Positions 21,907 to 30,303 of a DNA stretch of 35,650 nucleotides are shown here, piece after piece. The stretch comes from Anaerolineaceae bacterium (GTDB lineage Bacteria; Chloroflexota; Anaerolineae; Anaerolineales; Anaerolineaceae), in assembly GCA_003524305.1 (NCBI GenBank), contig DQHW01000002.1, positions 63,080 to 98,729 on the forward strand. The letters run 5' to 3'. Within the stretch, counting starts at the first letter, position 1, and every line of letters begins with the position of its first letter. A program made the translations under genes and the position numbers. The notes under the pieces were generated by a model, which had not been told where the DNA came from, made no database searches, and worked only from the letters and a program-made list of their open reading frames with translations.

Positions 21907-24816
21907 TTACTTCTTCAACCCCTTCAAAACTCTCTCCGGGGTCAGCGGCAATTCGCGGATCCAGACGCCAGTGGCGTTATGCAGCGCGTTGGCCATTGCC
22001 GGGGCAACGCCGTCAATCGCAATTTCCGAAACAGATTTGGCGCCGTAAGGTCCGCTGGGTTCGTCAGTCTGGACGAAGATGACATCCATGATTGGCATTT
22101 CGGCCGCCTTGGGTACATGATACTTCACCAGGCTCGGATTGAGCGGCTGGCCTTTTTCATCAAACAACATTTCTTCTGTCAACGCAAAACCAAGCCCTTG
22201 AGACATGCCGCCTTCGACCTGTCCGGCTGCCGTGATCGGGTTGATCACCCGACCGCAATCCACCAGCATGAGCAAACGTTCGACTTTGATCTCGCCGGTC
22301 TCGATATTGACTTCAATCTCGGCAAATTGTGCCGAAGTCGGCGGCGGGCTCATCGGGCTGGTGTGGGATGCCGAGGCAATGATCTGGTGCTGGTTCTGCA
22401 TATGCAGACTGCTCAAACCAATATCGTTCAAGCTTACACTTCTTCCGTCTGCGGCTGTCACCTTGCGATCTTTGACCGTAAATTGAGTACCCTTGGGCAG
22501 TTCGAGCATCAGGGCAGCCTGTTCCTGCAGTTGTTCTTTGATTAGTTTGGCCGCTTTAAGCACGGCGTATCCGCTGATGTAGGTGGTGCTGCTGGCATAA
22601 GCGCCTTTATCAAATGGCGTGAAATCTGTGTCAGAAGAGTAAACGATAATATCATCCAATGGTATGCCCAACTCTTCAGCAGCGATCTGTCCGAGGATGG
22701 TGTCTGAACCGGTGCCCAAATCTGTGGCGCCGATCATAAGGTTGAACGAGCCGTCATCGTTCATTTTGAGCGTGGCGGCGGCCATATCCAGGTCGGCGAT
22801 GCCGCTGCCGTGCATCGAGATGGCAAAACCAATGCCTTTACGGATTGGTCCGCTCTGGTTCTTGTATTTCTCACGCTTGGCTCGGTAATCAGTGGCCTTG
22901 GCGCCGATATCTACGCATTCGGCAAAGCCGCTGGTGGTCAGGGTCTGTTCAACACCTTCGCGACCCTCTCCCAATTTCTTGGAGAGGTTCATAGCGTCGC
23001 CTACTTTGATCCAATTTTTACGTTTGAATTCCAGCACATCCAGGCCAAGTTTTTCAGCGATCTCTTCCATCAGCACTTCAATGGCATATTCGCACTGCAT
23101 CGCACCGTATCCGCGGAAGGCGCCTGCGGGTGGCGTGTTGGTGTAGACCACGTCACAGTTGAAACGGATGTTATCCGGGTTATAAAGGGTTAAACCTTTG
23201 AAGCCGCCGACCATGTTAACGGTTAAAGCATGGCAGCCGTAAGCGCCTGTATCTCCAATTAAATTCAATTCGGCTGTGCTGACCCGCTCATCCTTGATGC
23301 CTATCTTATAGCGGATGACCATGGCGTGTCGGCTGCGGGAGCTGATAAATTCCTGCGTACGGGTATATTCCATTTGAACCGGTCGCTTGGTCTTCAGTGT
23401 CAAATGAGCACAAAGGTCTTCGAGAATCATTTCCTGTTTGTTGCCAAAGCCACCGCCGATGCGCGGCTTGATCACGCGAATCTTCTTGACTGGTAGACCG
23501 ATTAGCGGCGCCACCATACGGCGCACATGGAAAGGCACCTGCGTGCTGGTACGCAGCACCAGGCGGTCATCTTCATCCAGGTACGAGATGCACACATGCG
23601 GTTCAAGGTGCACATGTTGCTGCTTGGGAGTGTGATATTCTCCTTCAAAGATGTGATCCGCTTCTTTGAATCCTTTTTCTATGTTGCCGTAATCTGCTTC
23701 AATGTGGTTGACTATATTGCGTTTGGCGTCAAAAATGCCTTCGGTATCAATCTCGGCATGCACCATTGGTGCACCGGGTTTCAAAGCTTCTTCAGGATCA
23801 ATGATCGCCGGCAGCACTTCATAATCCACTTCGATCAGGCTTAAAGCCAGTTCGGCAATTTCAATCGTTTCGGCAGCCACAACGGCTACCCGGTCACCCA
23901 CGTGCCGCACCACGTTATCCAGGCTGACCTGGTCGTAAGGCAGCGGTTGTGGATAGCTCTGTCCGCCGGTAGCATACTTGATGCGTGGAAGGTCCTTATA
24001 AGTCAACACCGCATGCACACCAGGCAGGGCGCGCGCCTTGCTGGCATCAATATCGCGGATGTTGGCATTAGCATGCGGGCTGGTCAACAATGCGCCGTAA
24101 AGCATGCCTTCCATGTGGATGTCGCCAGTAAAGACAGGTTTTCCCTGTGCCAGCTTCTTGCCGTCCACTTTGGTTTCAGCCTGGCCGACCACTGCTTTAA
24201 GAGTCATTTCGGCTGGCGTCAACACCAATGGAGGAAGGGGAAGGTGTTCTGCTTCCCTGCGATAAAAGGCTTTAGGGAGGTTAACCTGAGTTCCGTCCTT
24301 TGGCAAGACACCCTCGAGATGCACATAAGGTTCGGGCGTTTCACCGCGAAGGTAAGCTGCCGCACGTTTTACAGCTGCGACTCCGCGTACGTAACCTGTG
24401 CAACGGCAGATTACATTATTAATCGCTTTGCGGATCTCGTCTTCGTTGGGATCCGGATTGCGGTCGAGAAATGCTTTGACGGTTAAGATTTGCGCGGGGG
24501 TGCAGAATCCGCATTGGATGGCGCCGGTTTCAAGGAAGGCGCGTTGGATGGGATGCATCTCGCCGTCTTTGCTCAACCCCTCCACCGTGGTGATCTCCGC
24601 GCCTTTGACATCCAGGGCTCTGGTGTGGCAGCTTTTAATCGGCTTACCATTCACTAGCACCGTGCATATGCCGCATGACTTGGTATCGCAGCCTGATTTA
24701 ACGCTAAAGTAAGATGCCTCTCGCAACGCATCCAACAGACTTTCATCCTGCCCCACCATCAACGTCTTGGCTTCCTGATTGATCGTGACCTTTAGTTCGG
24801 ATTTTGAGTCTGACAT
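21907..24816 (-). CDS. Fused 2Fe-2S/molybdopterin hydroxylase (XdhD or aldehyde-oxidoreductase type)
   Basis: A 969-residue molybdenum hydroxylase. Residues 1-80 form a plant-type 2Fe-2S domain (C43, C48, C51, C63). Residues 85-155 hold the second 2Fe-2S (C102, C105, C137, C139). From about 205 onward come the two molybdopterin domains, with GGGFGNKQE (454-462), GAFRGYG (565-571) and the catalytic Glu E931 in GAKSVSE. There is no FAD domain. Fusion, length and the presence of yqeC, moeA and xdhC nearby resemble E. coli XdhD and selenium-dependent xanthine/purine hydroxylases. Desulfovibrio-type aldehyde oxidoreductase has the same architecture and cannot be excluded. AGGAGAA precedes the ATG. 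The promoter carries TATAAT at 24908-24903 and diverges from xdhC. Confidence 0.93.
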   Translation of the reverse strand: MSDSKSELKVTINQEAKTLMVGQDESLLDALREASYFSVKSGCDTKSCGICTVLVNGKPIKSCHTRALDVKGAEITTVEGLSKDGEMHPIQRAFLETGAIQCGFCTPAQILTVKAFLDRNPDPNEDEIRKAINNVICRCTGYVRGVAAVKRAAAYLRGETPEPYVHLEGVLPKDGTQVNLPKAFYRREAEHLPLPPLVLTPAEMTLKAVVGQAETKVDGKKLAQGKPVFTGDIHMEGMLYGALLTSPHANANIRDIDASKARALPGVHAVLTYKDLPRIKYATGGQSYPQPLPYDQVSLDNVVRHVGDRVAVVAAETIEIAELALSLIEVDYEVLPAIIDPEEALKPGAPMVHAEIDTEGIFDAKRNIVNHIEADYGNIEKGFKEADHIFEGEYHTPKQQHVHLEPHVCISYLDEDDRLVLRTSTQVPFHVRRMVAPLIGLPVKKIRVIKPRIGGGFGNKQEMILEDLCAHLTLKTKRPVQMEYTRTQEFISSRSRHAMVIRYKIGIKDERVSTAELNLIGDTGAYGCHALTVNMVGGFKGLTLYNPDNIRFNCDVVYTNTPPAGAFRGYGAMQCEYAIEVLMEEIAEKLGLDVLEFKRKNWIKVGDAMNLSKKLGEGREGVEQTLTTSGFAECVDIGAKATDYRAKREKYKNQSGPIRKGIGFAISMHGSGIADLDMAAATLKMNDDGSFNLMIGATDLGTGSDTILGQIAAEELGIPLDDIIVYSSDTDFTPFDKGAYASSTTYISGYAVLKAAKLIKEQLQEQAALMLELPKGTQFTVKDRKVTAADGRSVSLNDIGLSSLHMQNQHQIIASASHTSPMSPPPTSAQFAEIEVNIETGEIKVERLLMLVDCGRVINPITAAGQVEGGMSQGLGFALTEEMLFDEKGQPLNPSLVKYHVPKAAEMPIMDVIFVQTDEPSGPYGAKSVSEIAIDGVAPAMANALHNATGVWIRELPLTPERVLKGLKK

Positions 24817-24902
24817 GAGATTCAGTTCTCCTGGTAAATTGAAATGGATATCCGGGGTTTTAGAGTTCAGTAATATTTAACAAACAAACTAATTACACCT
24901 CA

Positions 24903-24944
24903 ATTATACCGGGAATTGCCTTCAAGACAATAGTTGTCTGACAA
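24903..24944. promoter_or_regulatory. Divergent control region between the Mo hydroxylase and xdhC
   Basis: For the hydroxylase (minus strand), -35 TTGTCT (24930-24925), 16 bases, -10 TATAAT (24908-24903). Overlapping the -35 is an inverted repeat AGACAA-TAG-TTGTCT (24925-24939) extended by GACAA to 24944. A TTGACA (24956-24961) faces xdhC, but its -10 is poor. A shared operator is plausible; the regulator is unknown. Confidence 0.45.
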
Positions 24945-25017
24945 ATAGGAAAAGCTTGACAAGTTGATGTAAAATGAAATTCTTGAATGCACTTGTATTC
25001 CAGAAAGAGGTATTCGA

Positions 25018-26091
25018 ATGCGAGAAATTGCCGAAGACATCAAAAAATGGAAAAATCAAAATAAGGCTGTAGCCATTGCCACCATCGTCAAAGCGAATGG
25101 CTCCCCCATGCGCCCGATCGGATCTAAGATGGCCGTTACCACTGATCAACAGATCACCGGTTCTGTCACCGGTGGCTGCATTGAAGGCGCGGTCTATGAA
25201 GAAGCACAAGAAGTATTGAGCAATGGAAAACCAAAGACAGTTCGGTACGGCGTTGCCAACGATCAAACCCCTTGGGAGATTGGGTTGAGCTGCGGCAGTT
25301 CTTTGGACGTGTTTATTGAATCTCTGCAAAGTTCAACCTGGCAGACCCATTATTCAACGCTTCAACAAAACCTGGTTGAAAACCAATTACTCGCAGTGGT
25401 GACACTTTTAAATGGAGAAGACACTGGCGCCAAACTGCTTGTCTGGCCAGACGGCCGTACCCAGGGCAGTCTCGGCAGCCCAGAGCTTGAAAAGTCAGGA
25501 CTCAAAGCCGCCATACAGCAACTCAACACTCGCGATCCGAAGGCTGTAAAATTATCTGAAGAGGCTGAGGCTTTCATTGACATTTTCCTCCCACCCTCCC
25601 GGTTGATTATCGTCGGTGCTGTACATATCGCGATCCCCATGGTGGGGTTAGCCAGGGCATTGGGTTTTCGCACCCTGGTGGTGGATCCGCGCAAGGCATA
25701 TGCAAACCGTGAACGCTTCCCTGATGCGGATGAATTAATCATTGAATGGCCTTCTGATGCCATTGAAAAGCTGAATCCTGACCAGGGCACTTTCATTGCG
25801 GTGGTCAGTCATGATGACAAGTTGGATAACCCCGCGCTGGCCGAAGCGCTGAAAAGCCAGGCGGCTTATGTAGGGGTGCTTGGCACCAAACGCAACGTGC
25901 CCAAACGCCTCGATGCCCTGCGTGAATTGGGCGTTAGTGAAGACCAACTCAAACGGCTGCATGCGCCCATCGGGCTTGAGATCGGCGCCGTTCAACCTGA
26001 AGAAATTGCCCTCTCTGTGCTGGCCGATATCGTCGCGGTGCATCACGGTTTGGAACGCCAGGGTGAAATTAGGCAAAAATCAATCGTTTAG
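25018..26091 (+). CDS. xdhC: XdhC/CoxI-family molybdenum hydroxylase maturation factor
   Basis: XdhC-type proteins bind molybdenum cofactor and promote its sulfuration or insertion into xanthine-dehydrogenase-like enzymes. The 357-residue protein has the N-terminal XdhC_CoxI domain (SVTGGCIEGAVYEEA, about 55-69; LSCGSSLDVFIE, about 91-102). The C-terminal Rossmann domain starts at LIIVGAVHIAIP (196-207) and contains VVDPRKAYANRERFP and GVLGTKRNVPKRL. The usual Gly in GAGH is Val here (GAVH). The start has GAGGT seven bases upstream. It is divergent from its presumed client hydroxylase and 30 bases before moeA. A YqeB-like role in selenium labelling is an alternative. Confidence 0.9.
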   Translation: MREIAEDIKKWKNQNKAVAIATIVKANGSPMRPIGSKMAVTTDQQITGSVTGGCIEGAVYEEAQEVLSNGKPKTVRYGVANDQTPWEIGLSCGSSLDVFIESLQSSTWQTHYSTLQQNLVENQLLAVVTLLNGEDTGAKLLVWPDGRTQGSLGSPELEKSGLKAAIQQLNTRDPKAVKLSEEAEAFIDIFLPPSRLIIVGAVHIAIPMVGLARALGFRTLVVDPRKAYANRERFPDADELIIEWPSDAIEKLNPDQGTFIAVVSHDDKLDNPALAEALKSQAAYVGVLGTKRNVPKRLDALRELGVSEDQLKRLHAPIGLEIGAVQPEEIALSVLADIVAVHHGLERQGEIRQKSIV

Positions 26092-26121
26092 TATCTATAT
26101 AATGAACCTGAAAGGCTAAAA

Positions 26122-27375
26122 ATGACAGATTTACTACCCGTTCGTGAAGCTCAGGAGAATATCCTGGCAACCTTCAAACCCCGGAGCCCGGAAACCTGCA
26201 AGGTGGAATGCGCCTTACACCGCGTTTTAGCCGAAACCATTATTTCACCCATCGCACTGCCCCCATTCAATAACTCCTCCATGGATGGATACGCCGTACG
26301 CAGTTCAGAAGTGGGGAGCGCCTCGCCGTCCACTCCTGTAACTCTTCCTGTAAGTCTGGATATCCCGGCGGGATTTACGCAACAAGGTGTTTTGGCTGAT
26401 GGAACGGCTGCACGTATTCTGACCGGGGCTCCCGTCCCCGATGGTGCGGATGCGGTCATCCCAATTGAAAACACCGACCAGTACCAGCGTCCACAGGCTG
26501 CACCCATGCAAAAAACGGTCAGCTTCTCTAAACCGGCCAAAGTTGGTGATAACATCCGCCTTGCCGGTGAGGATGTTCAAATGAAACAGGTTGTGCTCGA
26601 AAAAGGCAAGCGTCTGCTGCCTCAGGATATCGGTTTGTTAGTCTCACTCGGCATTCGCGAAGTGCAAGTTATGCAAAAAGCTCGCATCGCCCTCTTCTCT
26701 TCAGGTGACGAACTTCTGCTGCCCGGTCAGCCCATGACACCCGGCAAGATTTATGATGCCAACACATTCGTGCTGACCGGTCTGCTTGAAGACGCCGGCG
26801 CGGAGGTCATCCACCTCGGTATTGCCCAGGATAACCCGGAGAGTGTCAAAAACACACTTGATCAGGTGCTGCAAAATTCGCCAGACTTGATCGTCGGCTC
26901 GGCAGGTGTCAGCGTGGGCGCTTTCGATTATGTACGTGAAGTGATTGAAGCCAACGGCAGCCTCTCGTTTTGGCGAGTCAATATGCGCCCCGGTAAACCC
27001 GTTGCCTTCGGCAATTATAGAAACATACCCTTTATCGGTTTGCCCGGCAACCCGGTTTCAGCCTATACTGGCGCCCTGGTTTTTGTGTTGCCCATAATCC
27101 GCAAATTGCACGGATTGCAGCCTTTCGCGCGGCAAGCCCTCCAGGTGGTGTTGGAAGAACCCCTCAGCTCACCCGACGGACGGGAGAGCTACTTTCGCGG
27201 CATTATCCGCAAAGAGGACGGTGTCTACAAAGCACGCCTGACCGGACATCAAGGCTCAGGCAACCTCTTTTCGCTCGTTCAGGCTAATGTGCTGCTGATC
27301 GTTCCCTCCGGGGTCACTCATATCGCCGCTGGCGAGACCATTTCAGCCTGGTCACTCGACCCCAACCTTTATTAA
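26122..27375 (+). CDS. moeA: Molybdopterin molybdenumtransferase MoeA
   Basis: Inserts molybdate into adenylylated molybdopterin, completing Moco. In the 417-residue protein the early motif is NSSMDGYAV (51-59), then ARILTGAPVPDGADAVIPIE. The MoCF_biosynth domain contains GSAGVSVGAFDYV (about 258-270) and GLPGNPVSA (306-314), and a C-terminal domain IV follows. All landmarks of the family are in order and the length is standard. Co-transcribed with xdhC, which ties cofactor synthesis to hydroxylase maturation. No strong SD is visible. Confidence 0.95.
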   Translation: MTDLLPVREAQENILATFKPRSPETCKVECALHRVLAETIISPIALPPFNNSSMDGYAVRSSEVGSASPSTPVTLPVSLDIPAGFTQQGVLADGTAARILTGAPVPDGADAVIPIENTDQYQRPQAAPMQKTVSFSKPAKVGDNIRLAGEDVQMKQVVLEKGKRLLPQDIGLLVSLGIREVQVMQKARIALFSSGDELLLPGQPMTPGKIYDANTFVLTGLLEDAGAEVIHLGIAQDNPESVKNTLDQVLQNSPDLIVGSAGVSVGAFDYVREVIEANGSLSFWRVNMRPGKPVAFGNYRNIPFIGLPGNPVSAYTGALVFVLPIIRKLHGLQPFARQALQVVLEEPLSSPDGRESYFRGIIRKEDGVYKARLTGHQGSGNLFSLVQANVLLIVPSGVTHIAAGETISAWSLDPNLY

Positions 27376-27452
27376 TCTTCAAAGCCTGGTATCCAGAAGA
27401 TGCCGGGGGATCTTCTATTGAAAAAAACGTTATCCCTTAAACATGCGTCTGC

Positions 27453-27785
27453 TTAATGAATTCTGCCCAATTTATCGCTTGCAAGCCGATTTAAACTGAT
27501 ACCTGCTTCATGTGCCTCTAGTGCCAACTCTTTGTGTAATTCAGGCGGAATCCGCACCATAAATCGTCCGCTGTATTTTTTTGTGGCAAGGGGTTCAGGT
27601 ATTTCTTCCCCATTTGTCAGCATATCTTCAACCACTTCAGACACAACCTGTCTAATACCAGTTAAGGCGGCATCCTGATTTGAGGCCAACCAGCTCAAAC
27701 TTGGAAACTCTGAACATAACCCTACATATTCGTTATCTTCAACAGACCATGTCACACGGTAAGTATAGTAATCATTTTTCAACAT
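27453..27785 (-). CDS. hicB: HicB-family antitoxin with C-terminal ribbon-helix-helix
   Basis: A 110-residue protein. The N-terminal HicB fold runs YTYRVTWSVEDNEYVGLCSEFPSLSWLA (about 7-34). The C-terminal Arc/CopG-like segment is SGRFMVRIPPELHKELALEAHEAGISLNRLASDKL, which would bind DNA. SD GGAG lies upstream, and the start overlaps the end of the toxin gene by 14 bases. The antitoxin should neutralise HicA and repress the operon at the repeats around 28040-28057. There is no sign of decay. Confidence 0.85.
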   Translation of the reverse strand: MLKNDYYTYRVTWSVEDNEYVGLCSEFPSLSWLASNQDAALTGIRQVVSEVVEDMLTNGEEIPEPLATKKYSGRFMVRIPPELHKELALEAHEAGISLNRLASDKLGRIH

Positions 27786-28032
27786 TTTTTTTCTCCTTCA
27801 ACCGCTTAATTGCCAATAAGACTCGATTCACCTGATAATATTTAGCCATGCTTTTATTATTTTGAATATTAATACGCGGATCCCCACGCCAAGGAGTTTT
27901 ATAGATTCTATGGCTGCTTGCTGTCTGTTTTGGTTCCCCGAAAAAATGGTCACATACCTTGCATAAATCAGCAAAACTGATTCCTTTAGGATTGCGCTCC
28001 ATCGCTTCGATAATTTCATTTATCTTCGGCAT
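27772..28032 (-). CDS. hicA: HicA-like mRNA interferase toxin
   Basis: An 86-residue protein preceding a HicB antitoxin. The HicA dsRBD-like core shows SSHRIYKTPWRGDPRINIQ with H41 at the position of the catalytic His of GSHHIF-type toxins. AKYYQVNRVLLAIKRL follows as the last helix. It is somewhat longer at the N-terminus than typical HicA (about 60 aa), with a helical lead (IIEAMERNPKGISFADL). Toxin-first order is the HicAB norm. The predicted transcription start coincides with the ATG, so the mRNA is probably leaderless. The assignment rests on motif plus partner. Confidence 0.8.
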   Translation of the reverse strand: MPKINEIIEAMERNPKGISFADLCKVCDHFFGEPKQTASSHRIYKTPWRGDPRINIQNNKSMAKYYQVNRVLLAIKRLKEKKNVEK

Positions 28033-28038
28033 GTTATA

Positions 28039-28067
28039 ATGATACTACTATTGATACCATATTTCAA
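28039..28067 (-). promoter_or_regulatory. hicAB promoter with paired TGATAC operator repeats
   Basis: Minus-strand -35 TTGAAA (28067-28062), 17 bases, -10 TATCAT (28044-28039). Two direct TGATAC copies (plus strand 28040-28045 and 28052-28057) lie 12 bases apart, about one helical turn, over the -10 and spacer. This is a natural site for autorepression by HicB. Confidence 0.55.
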
Positions 28068-28178
28068 TATTTTTCGTAAAATTGACAGCCAAACATGGTA
28101 AGCCTTTTTCCCTTTTTCACATCCAGTCCTTGATGAAACCAGTTGCTTTTTGTGATCAGTAGTGATATGATTTGCATA

Positions 28179-28214
28179 CTCAATTATTGAATAGTCAAAT
28201 ATTGAGTTGTAACT
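28179..28214 (+). promoter_or_regulatory. Inverted repeats upstream of the binding-protein gene
   Basis: Arms at 28179-28190 and 28195-28206 match at 10 of 12 positions (CTCAATTATTGA against TCAAATATTGAG). They are followed by GAGTT-GT-AACTC (28203-28214), ending seven bases before the SD AAGGAG. A repressor site is likely given the metal-uptake type of gene; no family can be named. Confidence 0.4.
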
Positions 28215-28233
28215 CACCCTTAAGGAGAATTTC

Positions 28234-29388
28234 ATGAACAGTAAAAGAATCCTGATTGTCGCCTTGCTTATTGCCATGCTGGCCATCAGTGCCTGCACCC
28301 AACAGACGCCGGTCGCAACAATGGAACCCACAACTGCACCCGCCGCTGAGACGGCTGATCCAACTGCCGCCCCCACCGAAGCGCCCGCCGTCGGTTTCAC
28401 CGTTACGGACGCTCTCGAGCGATCGGTCACTTTTGATAAAGCACCCGAACGGATCATTCTGGTCGGCAAATCCCTCTTTATGGTCGCAGATGCCATCTAC
28501 CTCTTCCCTGAAGCAGGAGAAAGCATCGTGGCATTAGGCGCCACCAACCAGGGAACAGGCAACTTCATCCCTTTGATTGACGCGACCTACGATACCAAGA
28601 CCATGCTGGATAGCAGCGCCGGTGCCGAACAGATCGCCGCCGAACAACCCGACCTGGTCATCATGAAATCGATGAACGCCGAGAAACTGGGCGCTCCCAT
28701 CGAAGCCCTAGGCATCCCCGTGCTTTACCTGGATTTCGAAACCGCGGACCAATATCAGCGCGATTTGGTCACCCTCGGTCAACTTTTCCAAAACCGGGCC
28801 AAAGCTGAAGAACTGGCCGCCTGGTACCAGGGTCAAGTCACCGCCATCACCAACGCCCTTTCAGGCTTGACCGACGAACAGAAACCCCGCACCTTGCTGC
28901 TGTATTACTCTGACAAAGACGGCACCATTGCCTTCAACGTGCCACCCATAGGCTGGATGCAAACTTATTTGATTGAGACCGCCGGCGGCACCCCGGTTTG
29001 GGAAGACGCCAACCCCGGCAGCGGATGGACCACCGTCAACCTCGAACAGATCGCTGCCTGGAACCCAGAAGTTGTCTTCCTTGTGTCTTACTTTGTGCCG
29101 GTCAACGATGTGGTTGCTCAGATGAAAGCTGATCCCCAGTGGATGCTGCTGGACGCCGTCAAAAATGACAAGCTTTACGCGTTTGCCACCGATGTCTACA
29201 GCTGGGACCAGCCAGATACCCGTTGGGCGCTCGGCCTGGGCTGGGTCGCCGCCAAGCTGCACCCTGACCTCTTCCCTGATTATGACGCCACCGCCAAAGC
29301 CAAAGAATTCTACAAGAACCTCTACGGCATGGACGATGCCGCCTTTGAGAGCAACATCCTGCCCCTCTTCACAGGCGATATTCAGTAA
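28234..29388 (+). CDS. Class III substrate-binding lipoprotein (Fe-siderophore/B12/MolA-type ABC importer)
   Basis: A 384-residue secreted binding protein. A lipoprotein signal (MNSKRILIVALLIAML) ends in the lipobox AISAC with C21. A Thr/Pro/Ala-rich linker (about 22-55) follows. From 56 the PF01497-type fold begins (VTDALERSVTFDKAPERIILVG), with EQPDLVI, a rigid interdomain helix and a second lobe (VFLVSYF, WALGLGWVAAKLHPDLFPDYD). The ligand may be a ferric siderophore, cobalamin or an oxyanion. H. influenzae MolA shows this fold can carry molybdate, which would suit the neighbourhood (inference). No permease or ATPase gene is adjacent. SD AAGGAG supports the start. Confidence 0.9.
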   Translation: MNSKRILIVALLIAMLAISACTQQTPVATMEPTTAPAAETADPTAAPTEAPAVGFTVTDALERSVTFDKAPERIILVGKSLFMVADAIYLFPEAGESIVALGATNQGTGNFIPLIDATYDTKTMLDSSAGAEQIAAEQPDLVIMKSMNAEKLGAPIEALGIPVLYLDFETADQYQRDLVTLGQLFQNRAKAEELAAWYQGQVTAITNALSGLTDEQKPRTLLLYYSDKDGTIAFNVPPIGWMQTYLIETAGGTPVWEDANPGSGWTTVNLEQIAAWNPEVVFLVSYFVPVNDVVAQMKADPQWMLLDAVKNDKLYAFATDVYSWDQPDTRWALGLGWVAAKLHPDLFPDYDATAKAKEFYKNLYGMDDAAFESNILPLFTGDIQ

Positions 29389-29428
29389 GACGTAACGGTC
29401 TCATTACGAGGCCGCCTGGATGCGTTAT

Positions 29429-29471
29429 GTCAGCCGTACCTTTTCTCGAAGTCAGGTGCGGCTGACGTTTT
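29429..29471 (+). terminator. Intrinsic terminator after the binding-protein gene
   Basis: GTCAGCCGTACC (29429-29440) pairs with GGTGCGGCTGAC (29455-29466) with one wobble, followed by GTTTTA. It separates the binding protein from the DUF364 gene. The latter has its own TATAAT at 29498-29503. Confidence 0.7.
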
Positions 29472-29535
29472 AAGCAGGCGTTTATTCATCCATGGCGTAT
29501 AATTCAAGCTGATCAAACCCCGAGGAGAATCACCC

Positions 29536-30303
29536 ATGACGCTGTCTACTGACATTTTTTCATCCCTGCTGCCCGGCAAGATTATTGACATCCATGTGGG
29601 CTATTCACGCACGGCGGTGCTGGCTGAAACCGAGCGCGGATTGTCTTGCGGATTGGCCGCCACACTGGCCAACCCGGCTTTCATGCACCGCTGCAATCCC
29701 TCCGTGGCCAACGCTGGCCGCCTGCTCGAGATGAGCACCGCAGAGCTGGTCAACCTGGCCGAATCAGAAAGCTACACTGAAGTCTCCATCGGGCTGGCGG
29801 CCATCAATGCGCTTGTGCCGATTGACCCCGCTGCCTGCACGGAACTGAATGCCGAAGTCTATCTGCGCGAACATGCCTTGCATAAAAACGTGGCCCTGGT
29901 GGGTCACTTCCCATTCGTTGAAAGGCTGAAACCCGACCTGAACAACCTGTGGGTTTTGGAGCTAGACCCCCGCGACGGGGATATCCCCTCCGAGCAGGCG
30001 CCGGAATACATCCCCAAGGCGGATGTGGTCGCGATCACTGCCACCACGTTGATCAATCATACTTTTGAAGGGCTGCTGGCCTTGTGCAAGCCCGGCACGC
30101 GCGTGATGCTCGTTGGCCCCAGCACACCCCTTTCGCCGGTGCTTTTTGACAAAGGTGTGGATCTGCTCTGCGGCACCATCGTGGTGGATCCGAGAGCTGC
30201 GATGCTGGGCATCAGCCAGGGCGCCAGTTCGCATCAACTTCATAAAGCAGGCGCCACCATGCAGGTCACCCTGCAGAAAAAATTGCCGATCCCGGTTACC
30301 TGA
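29536..30303 (+). CDS. DUF364 (putative heavy-metal chelation) protein
   Basis: A 255-residue cytoplasmic protein of the DUF4213/DUF364 layout. The N-terminal part (about 1-95) resembles an enolase-N-terminal-like fold. The Rossmann-like DUF364 part (about 105-250) has VALVGHFPFVERLKP, DVVAITATTLINHTFEGLL and the closing SQGASSHQL. Members are usually found beside metal or siderophore ABC transporters and are proposed to bind metal. No biochemical function is firmly assigned. It has a clear SD (GAGGAGA) and lies 147 bases after the binding-protein gene, past a terminator. Its last eight bases overlap the convergent PAP2-like gene. Confidence 0.87.
   Translation: MTLSTDIFSSLLPGKIIDIHVGYSRTAVLAETERGLSCGLAATLANPAFMHRCNPSVANAGRLLEMSTAELVNLAESESYTEVSIGLAAINALVPIDPAACTELNAEVYLREHALHKNVALVGHFPFVERLKPDLNNLWVLELDPRDGDIPSEQAPEYIPKADVVAITATTLINHTFEGLLALCKPGTRVMLVGPSTPLSPVLFDKGVDLLCGTIVVDPRAAMLGISQGASSHQLHKAGATMQVTLQKKLPIPVT

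Noticed and set aside
21979..24486. Long plus-strand open frames (for example 21979-22545 and 23902-24486)
   Set aside because: They are antisense to the Mo hydroxylase, have no family features, and codon use is that of a shadow frame.
24817..25017. Moco riboswitch between the hydroxylase and xdhC
   Set aside because: No long conserved stem arrangement is visible; only short inverted repeats overlapping a promoter.
27391..27431. Terminator after moeA (AGAAGAT...ATCTTCT hairpin)
   Set aside because: Stem is only seven bases and is followed by ATTG and A-rich DNA, not a T-run, so it is too weak to call on either strand.
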